IMG/VR virus record: IMGVR_UViG_3300009068_000061
Coordinates: 1-47,497 of that record
Strand: one strand, 5' to 3'
DNA from: a virus
DNA: 47,497 nt
Shown piece by piece: positions 43,598 through 47,497 of this stretch. Position 1 is the first letter of the stretch. Each line of letters opens with the position of its first letter. Position numbers and translations under genes: made by a program. A model generated the notes under the pieces. The model was not told the DNA's origin, searched no databases, and was given only the letters and a program-made list of their open reading frames with translations.

Positions 43598-43603
43598 ACA
43601 CGT

Positions 43604-43632
43604 ATTATAGCCGATCTAGCAAATCCGGTCAA
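43604..43632 (-). promoter_or_regulatory. Sigma70 promoter (leaderless position)
   Basis: TTGACC (43627-43632), 17 bases, TATAAT (43604-43609). The predicted start at 43597 is the ATG of the GIY-YIG gene. Confidence 0.85.
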
Positions 43633-43662
43633 CCACAATTGTGTGGCATTTTTACAACACTT

Positions 43663-44025
43663 TTACTGTGTATAGTTCTCAAGAAATCGGTCTAAATCCC
43701 CATACAGATTCGCTAGAAATGCTTCCTTGGATCCGTAAAATTTGATATTGGAATTCTTTCTATCTAAATTGAGATAATATGGGTCTTGTAATCTTTGATC
43801 CAACTGTACCAGTAGTTTGGGACGTATTTGTTCCAGTCGAATATCAAAATTATAATGCTCGATATTCATTCGTTGCATCACAATATAACCATGGGGACTA
43901 AGTCGCATGCCTGCACCTTGACGAGAATTACGCCACCAAGTTTGCATGGCCCAATCTAATCCGGGACGTTGAGATTCAGGATACTGCCTGATCAGTGCTT
44001 CAGTAATGGCTTGTTTATTTCGCAT
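43663..44025 (-). CDS. Conserved phage hypothetical protein
   Basis: 120 residues from the ATG at 44025 (MRNKQAITEALIRQYPESQR). GAGMRLSPHGYIVMQ and KFYGSKEAFLANLYGDLDRF are segments I recall from T4-like marine phage proteins. It overlaps the gene upstream by 11 bases. Function unknown. Confidence 0.82.
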   Translation of the reverse strand: MRNKQAITEALIRQYPESQRPGLDWAMQTWWRNSRQGAGMRLSPHGYIVMQRMNIEHYNFDIRLEQIRPKLLVQLDQRLQDPYYLNLDRKNSNIKFYGSKEAFLANLYGDLDRFLENYTQ

Positions 44026-44311
44026 TGGGATATATCTTATCCCCTTGCTTGAGTAATACCACAGAAAACTTGTCAGTTCTAAACTGAACATTTAGTTTAC
44101 GTGCCAAATTGATTGCGTGTCCGCTGTTTGAGAACGAAACCTTTTTATACTTGGGACCAGGATACTGTGTGAGCAAGTTAGAAGTCTTGAGATTGATAGG
44201 TCGGCCATCAAAGAACACTGCCCAGATACCTTCACTGGCTAATACTTGCTCAGTTTTGTAGGTCTGCTTGTTGGTGTTCTCAATTAATACCGACGGTTTT
44301 GGACGACTCAT
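44015..44311 (-). CDS. Conserved phage hypothetical protein
   Basis: 98 residues. IWAVFFDGRPINLKTSNLLT and KKVSFSNSGHAINLARKLNV then QFRTDKFSVVLL form a small alpha/beta domain, seen alongside the preceding family in marine phages. GGAG lies upstream of the ATG. Function unknown. Confidence 0.82.
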   Translation of the reverse strand: MSRPKPSVLIENTNKQTYKTEQVLASEGIWAVFFDGRPINLKTSNLLTQYPGPKYKKVSFSNSGHAINLARKLNVQFRTDKFSVVLLKQGDKIYPNAK

Positions 44312-44353
44312 TCATTATACTCCTACATTTATTTAGCAGAAATATATGTAGTT

Positions 44354-44563
44354 TTAGAAGTCTTTGCTGCCCAGTTCCACCGTAATAACTTGTTCTTTCT
44401 GTACCTGTAACAAGGTATTTTGCATGTCAATCATGGCCAACAGTATCTTGGTTATGTCAGCATGTAGGTCTTTGGCATCCTTCATGGACATCATGAAGTC
44501 ACGTTGGCCACGTGCTTCATGTGCCTTTACTGAATCAACAAACCGATTGATATGGATACTCAT
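44354..44563 (-). CDS. Small conserved phage protein
   Basis: 69 residues. INRFVDSVKAHEARGQRDFM then MSMKDAKDLHADITKILLAM is a helical family I recall from many T4-like phages. ATGA overlap with the methyltransferase gene. Function unknown. Confidence 0.83.
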   Translation of the reverse strand: MSIHINRFVDSVKAHEARGQRDFMMSMKDAKDLHADITKILLAMIDMQNTLLQVQKEQVITVELGSKDF

Positions 44564-45099
44564 TTTTTAATACCATAAAAATATAAATCTTGCAGTTCCC
44601 AATGTACCGTTCTAAAATTCCATTCGTTAAAATGAAGATTAAAATCAATCTTGCTTGTGAAATCTTCAGCAGTTAAATTTTTGTAGTATTCCCATCCAAC
44701 ACTGGTGGTCAACGAGTGTGTTGGTGATGTTCTTGATGTACCGTGTTCTGCACGACCAGTGGTAGCACAGGTGAATATCACTATGCCATTGTGTTTGCAC
44801 ATTCTTATCATGTTGATAAATGTTTCTAACCAATAAGGATTGTGTTCAAAACATTCTGAAGAAATCACCACATCAAAATGATTTGATGGGCCATCAAACT
44901 CCTGCCCGCCCACAACCAAGTCCACTCCTTTACCGGGTGCAACATCCAACCCAATGTGCTGTGATGTATTTTGAATTATGGATCGAATTGATCCATTTAC
45001 ATCATAGCTACCTACTTCTAAAAGTTTTGGAAATTTAAAAAAATCTGGAAATCGATCTCTAATTTCCGCAATAAATTTTTGTTGTGATACGTGCGACAT
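44560..45099 (-). CDS. SAM-dependent methyltransferase (type 11-like)
   Basis: 179 residues. KLLEVGSYDVNGSIRSII is motif I (GxxxxxG), HIGLDVAPGKGVDLVV motif II, and FDVVISSECFEHNPYWLETF the post-motif region with the family CxEHxxxP-like stretch. The target may be a sugar, lipid or small molecule; these proteins often occur in glycan clusters. The substrate cannot be read from sequence. Confidence 0.87.
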   Translation of the reverse strand: MSHVSQQKFIAEIRDRFPDFFKFPKLLEVGSYDVNGSIRSIIQNTSQHIGLDVAPGKGVDLVVGGQEFDGPSNHFDVVISSECFEHNPYWLETFINMIRMCKHNGIVIFTCATTGRAEHGTSRTSPTHSLTTSVGWEYYKNLTAEDFTSKIDFNLHFNEWNFRTVHWELQDLYFYGIKK

Positions 45100-45104
45100 A
45101 GTTG

Positions 45105-45494
45105 TTAGGAAAATTTGTTAAAAGCACCTGTCTTTTTCAAGAATGGTTTCAAGTTTGGGGGTTCCCAACCTTGTGGTTTGAGTACCTTGCCATCTTCACG
45201 CTTGCGTACCTTGCCATTGGCTTCAATCTTTGCAAAATTAGTAGACATGACTTCTTTCCACGCCGCTTCTCCATCAAAGCCTGCACTATGTATAGCACCA
45301 ATGGTAACAACCAGTATATCAATTAGTGCGTCCAATGTTTCAACTTGATCATCAGATAATGTTGCTTCTAACAATTCTTGATATTCTTCACTAATGAGAT
45401 TAACATACATGGCAAATTGTTTTTCGTCAAACCCGTCAACACTTTGATCACAGGCTCGCATAAATTTTTCTTGATCACGGAAGAGATTTGACAT
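45105..45494 (-). CDS. mazG: MazG-like NTP pyrophosphohydrolase
   Basis: 129 residues. The helical metal site is ISEEYQELLEAT (ExxE) and ETLDALIDILVVTIG (ExxD). The tail KVRKREDGKVLKPQGWEPPN is typical of phage phosphoribosyl-ATP-pyrophosphohydrolase-like MazG proteins. Such proteins hydrolyse non-canonical or excess (d)NTPs; a role in ppGpp control proposed for marine phages is debated. It overlaps the next gene upstream by 20 bases. Confidence 0.9.
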   Translation of the reverse strand: MSNLFRDQEKFMRACDQSVDGFDEKQFAMYVNLISEEYQELLEATLSDDQVETLDALIDILVVTIGAIHSAGFDGEAAWKEVMSTNFAKIEANGKVRKREDGKVLKPQGWEPPNLKPFLKKTGAFNKFS

Positions 45495-45933
45495 TGGCTT
45501 CTTCTCGGGTGTAAAATGGACCTTGATACTGATAACGTTCTAGTGTAATCAGTTTGGGACTTTGTACAATAGCCCAGGTTCGGCGTTGCTTGACCTGATA
45601 CCATCCGGCTGCAAACCACGAACGTGACTTGCGATTCTTGGTATACAATGGCAATTTGTGTTGCACATCCCAGATGGGATTGTATACTCGAGATCCTGAT
45701 GGATATCCTTGTACTTGAAAACTGGCAGATTCTCGATTGGGCTTGTTACCCACTGCTGGAAATTCAATATCAACTTGTTTGCGGATCATTGCAATGGTCT
45801 TGAATGGCATGACCCGATTGTTGATTCTGACTGCAAAACCATCTCCTGTGGCTTCTATGTTGCCGACCTTTTTATCATCCTGTGTAAGAATGTAAAACTG
45901 ATCTTTAACTATGGGTTTGGCTATAATTCTCAT
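45475..45933 (-). CDS. Conserved T4-like phage protein, unknown function
   Basis: 152 residues. MRIIAKPIVKDQFYILTQDD, then WDVQHKLPLYTKNRKSRSWF and AAGWYQVKQRRTWAIVQSPK fit a family I recall from marine T4-like phages. Trp-rich; no catalytic motif. Overlaps the exonuclease gene upstream by 29 bases. Confidence 0.85.
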   Translation of the reverse strand: MRIIAKPIVKDQFYILTQDDKKVGNIEATGDGFAVRINNRVMPFKTIAMIRKQVDIEFPAVGNKPNRESASFQVQGYPSGSRVYNPIWDVQHKLPLYTKNRKSRSWFAAGWYQVKQRRTWAIVQSPKLITLERYQYQGPFYTREEANVKSLP

Positions 45934-46927
45934 CTAGTGTTCCTTTATAGGTTTCGTTGAGCCAGCGAGCATACTGCTCTGCTGACTCAGATATCTTTGT
46001 GAGTTCGTACTTGCCGCAAAACTTCATGAATCTCACACCAACTTGACCAATGTCTTTGTGACTGATCTGTTCACGTATTGCACCATCTACTTTGTCTTTG
46101 ATCTCTTTGGGTTGTGCAGTAAGATCAATCAGCACACGATTGCGTTCGTAATCGTCTTTCACACGATGTTCGTCGCCATTGTGGTCAGACCAACGCTGAA
46201 GCATGAGATTGTTCCAATTGAAGCCTTTAGAATTGCGGTCTTCGAATGCTTCTTGCAAACCAACTTTGTTTTTGGTGCCTTTGGTTCGCACACCAGGATA
46301 AGCCGAAAATACGTTGTCAGATGTATCACCACGCATGCATTTTTCAAACAACAGCCATTCTGGATCAGGAATTGTTTTGTCTGTCTTGGTCTTTTTGTCT
46401 TTCACACGTCGACCCTTGGCATCAAATATGCCTGTTACCGTGTGAAGTTCATCGGTAATGCCATTATATTGGCTAACATTGGGTGCTAGTAATTGCACAA
46501 AATCTGTGTCTGATGAAATCACGTAGTGCTCGTCCTGCGGATGCAAGGCTATCCAGCGAGCAATCACGTCGTCTGCTTCGGCTTCGGGATGTCGGATAAC
46601 GCTACAGTTAGTACCTTCAGCCAAGTATTTAGTGAGGCTATCATAGGTTTCCCAAAACAATTTATCCTCTTCTTGTTCTGTGTCCGATAATGCAGCACGA
46701 GCCACAGCACGGTTTTTCTTGTAGGGACCATAAAAGTCCTTGCGCCATGATCTCCCTTCAAGTGCGAAAATCACATGATCTGCTTGAAACTGTTTGTGTA
46801 CTTTGTTCACACTGCTCATTACAATGTGTAAAGCATATCCTACTTTTTCCCAAGCATCGGCAGCACGGAAAACAGAGTGGCGAGCACGGAAAAAGGTATT
46901 AGCTGTATCAATCAGGAGATATCGCAT
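45905..46927 (-). CDS. 5'-3' exonuclease / RNase H of the FEN family
   Basis: 340 residues. LLIDTANTFFRARHS holds the first metal Asp, EAEADDVIARW the acidic cluster, VISSDTDFVQLL the second and KCMRGDTSDNVFSAYPGVRTKG the helix-hairpin-helix region of FEN-type nucleases such as T4 Rnh, which removes primers from Okazaki fragments. One of the few replication genes in this window. Confidence 0.93.
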   Translation of the reverse strand: MRYLLIDTANTFFRARHSVFRAADAWEKVGYALHIVMSSVNKVHKQFQADHVIFALEGRSWRKDFYGPYKKNRAVARAALSDTEQEEDKLFWETYDSLTKYLAEGTNCSVIRHPEAEADDVIARWIALHPQDEHYVISSDTDFVQLLAPNVSQYNGITDELHTVTGIFDAKGRRVKDKKTKTDKTIPDPEWLLFEKCMRGDTSDNVFSAYPGVRTKGTKNKVGLQEAFEDRNSKGFNWNNLMLQRWSDHNGDEHRVKDDYERNRVLIDLTAQPKEIKDKVDGAIREQISHKDIGQVGVRFMKFCGKYELTKISESAEQYARWLNETYKGTLDENYSQTHS

Positions 46928-47497
46928 GGGGATCCAATATATTGTTTTCTATACAGTATTGTAACACAAATTCAGCCCAAAAGCAATGGGCATCTTTACC
47001 GAAATGCCACGATCCGTCACTGACCGGTTCAAATCGATCACGCAGAATTTCATTGTATGTGAATTCTAAATATGGTGCTAGATAAGAATCTTTCCAATCC
47101 AGCTGCTGGGCGATACGATCAAACGAATTGTTACCGTTGAAGAACACATGCGGGATCTTCATCTCATCCAGATCCAGATGCAGTTGCCAAATTTCTTGAT
47201 GCCAATGTTGTTGGCATTTGGACCAATCTACATCGACCACAAACTGCCGGTACTGATCTTGCAATTCTGCAGGAACATAATCTAATCCTGAGCTGCCCAC
47301 TTGCAAGTATTCACCATTGTGCAACCACTCTTCTCGCTCCCAAGTGCTCCACTGTATGATTGCCACAGCAGATTCCCAGGGTTGTAAACTATTCATCCAG
47401 TTTCGTGTGGTGCGAAGAATTCTATAGTTGGATGCAGCAGATTCAGCATCACATACCAACTCAATGCCTAATTTGTCAGCCAGTTGTTGTCCCCAGC
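46908..47497 (-). CDS. Conserved phage protein, SGNH-hydrolase-like, 5' end outside window
   Basis: The frame is open to the right edge (WGQQLADKLGIELVCDAESA...), 195 residues visible. SAASNYRILRTTRNWM followed by VAIIQWSTWEREEW resembles phage proteins with a flavodoxin-like SGNH fold, in which G/N-rich loops carry the residues. The catalytic Ser block would be upstream of the window. It overlaps the exonuclease gene by 20 bases. Confidence 0.72.
   Translation of the reverse strand, partial: WGQQLADKLGIELVCDAESAASNYRILRTTRNWMNSLQPWESAVAIIQWSTWEREEWLHNGEYLQVGSSGLDYVPAELQDQYRQFVVDVDWSKCQQHWHQEIWQLHLDLDEMKIPHVFFNGNNSFDRIAQQLDWKDSYLAPYLEFTYNEILRDRFEPVSDGSWHFGKDAHCFWAEFVLQYCIENNILDPHAISPD

Noticed and set aside
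1-47497. CRISPR arrays
   Set aside because: No regularly spaced direct repeats were seen on either strand; the only direct repeats found are the tandem promoter copies at 29161-29313.

Overview
The window looks like part of a large T4-like (myovirus-type) phage genome from an uncultured source. It shows dense, overlapping small genes almost all on the minus strand, thyX, a FEN-type 5'-3' exonuclease, MazG, MoxR/VWA, two RNA ligases with a polynucleotide-kinase-like protein, homing endonucleases, T4-late-like NATAAATA promoters and consensus sigma70 promoters. No capsid, tail, terminase or polymerase core gene is visible, so this is an accessory and early region. The host is inferred, weakly, to be a freshwater-type proteobacterium, perhaps Burkholderiales: the tmRNA is circularly permuted, its tag ANDEKFLMAA resembles betaproteobacterial tags, and TctA/TctC transporter genes are abundant in that group.

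Layout. 1-4.7 kb: surface-glycan-like cassette (DegT aminotransferase, epimerase, a 601-aa repeat protein). 4.8-8.3 kb: radical SAM, thyX and small conserved genes. 8.3-13.5 kb: VWA metallopeptidase-like protein, MoxR ATPase and small genes, most with their own sigma70 promoter. 13.5-18 kb: a 593-aa structural-like protein, an RNA polymerase omega homologue, a permuted tmRNA with an acetyltransferase gene inside its intervening segment, and two 2OG-Fe(II) oxygenases. 18-29.5 kb: 38 recognisable tRNA genes plus two tRNA-like elements, interrupted by endonucleases, an RNase H-like protein and two paralogous cobalamin-type radical SAM proteins. With a tRNA-Met at 39.1 kb the set covers all 20 amino acids. 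29.5-33 kb: another radical SAM, an attenuator-like leader, an endonuclease VII-like gene, an RNA ligase and a ppGpp hydrolase-like gene. 33-37 kb: PP-loop protein, TctC, TctA and an oxygenase. 37-47.5 kb: phosphoesterase, amidotransferase-like protein, many tiny coupled genes, kinase, second RNA ligase, GIY-YIG, methyltransferase, MazG and exonuclease.

The theme is control and upkeep of translation: own tRNAs, own tmRNA, RNA sealing and end healing, possible tRNA-modifying radical SAM enzymes, alarmone hydrolysis and an RNAP omega subunit. Two promoter classes (sigma70-like and NATAAATA) are repeatedly placed so that the predicted transcript starts at the start codon, suggesting leaderless mRNAs.
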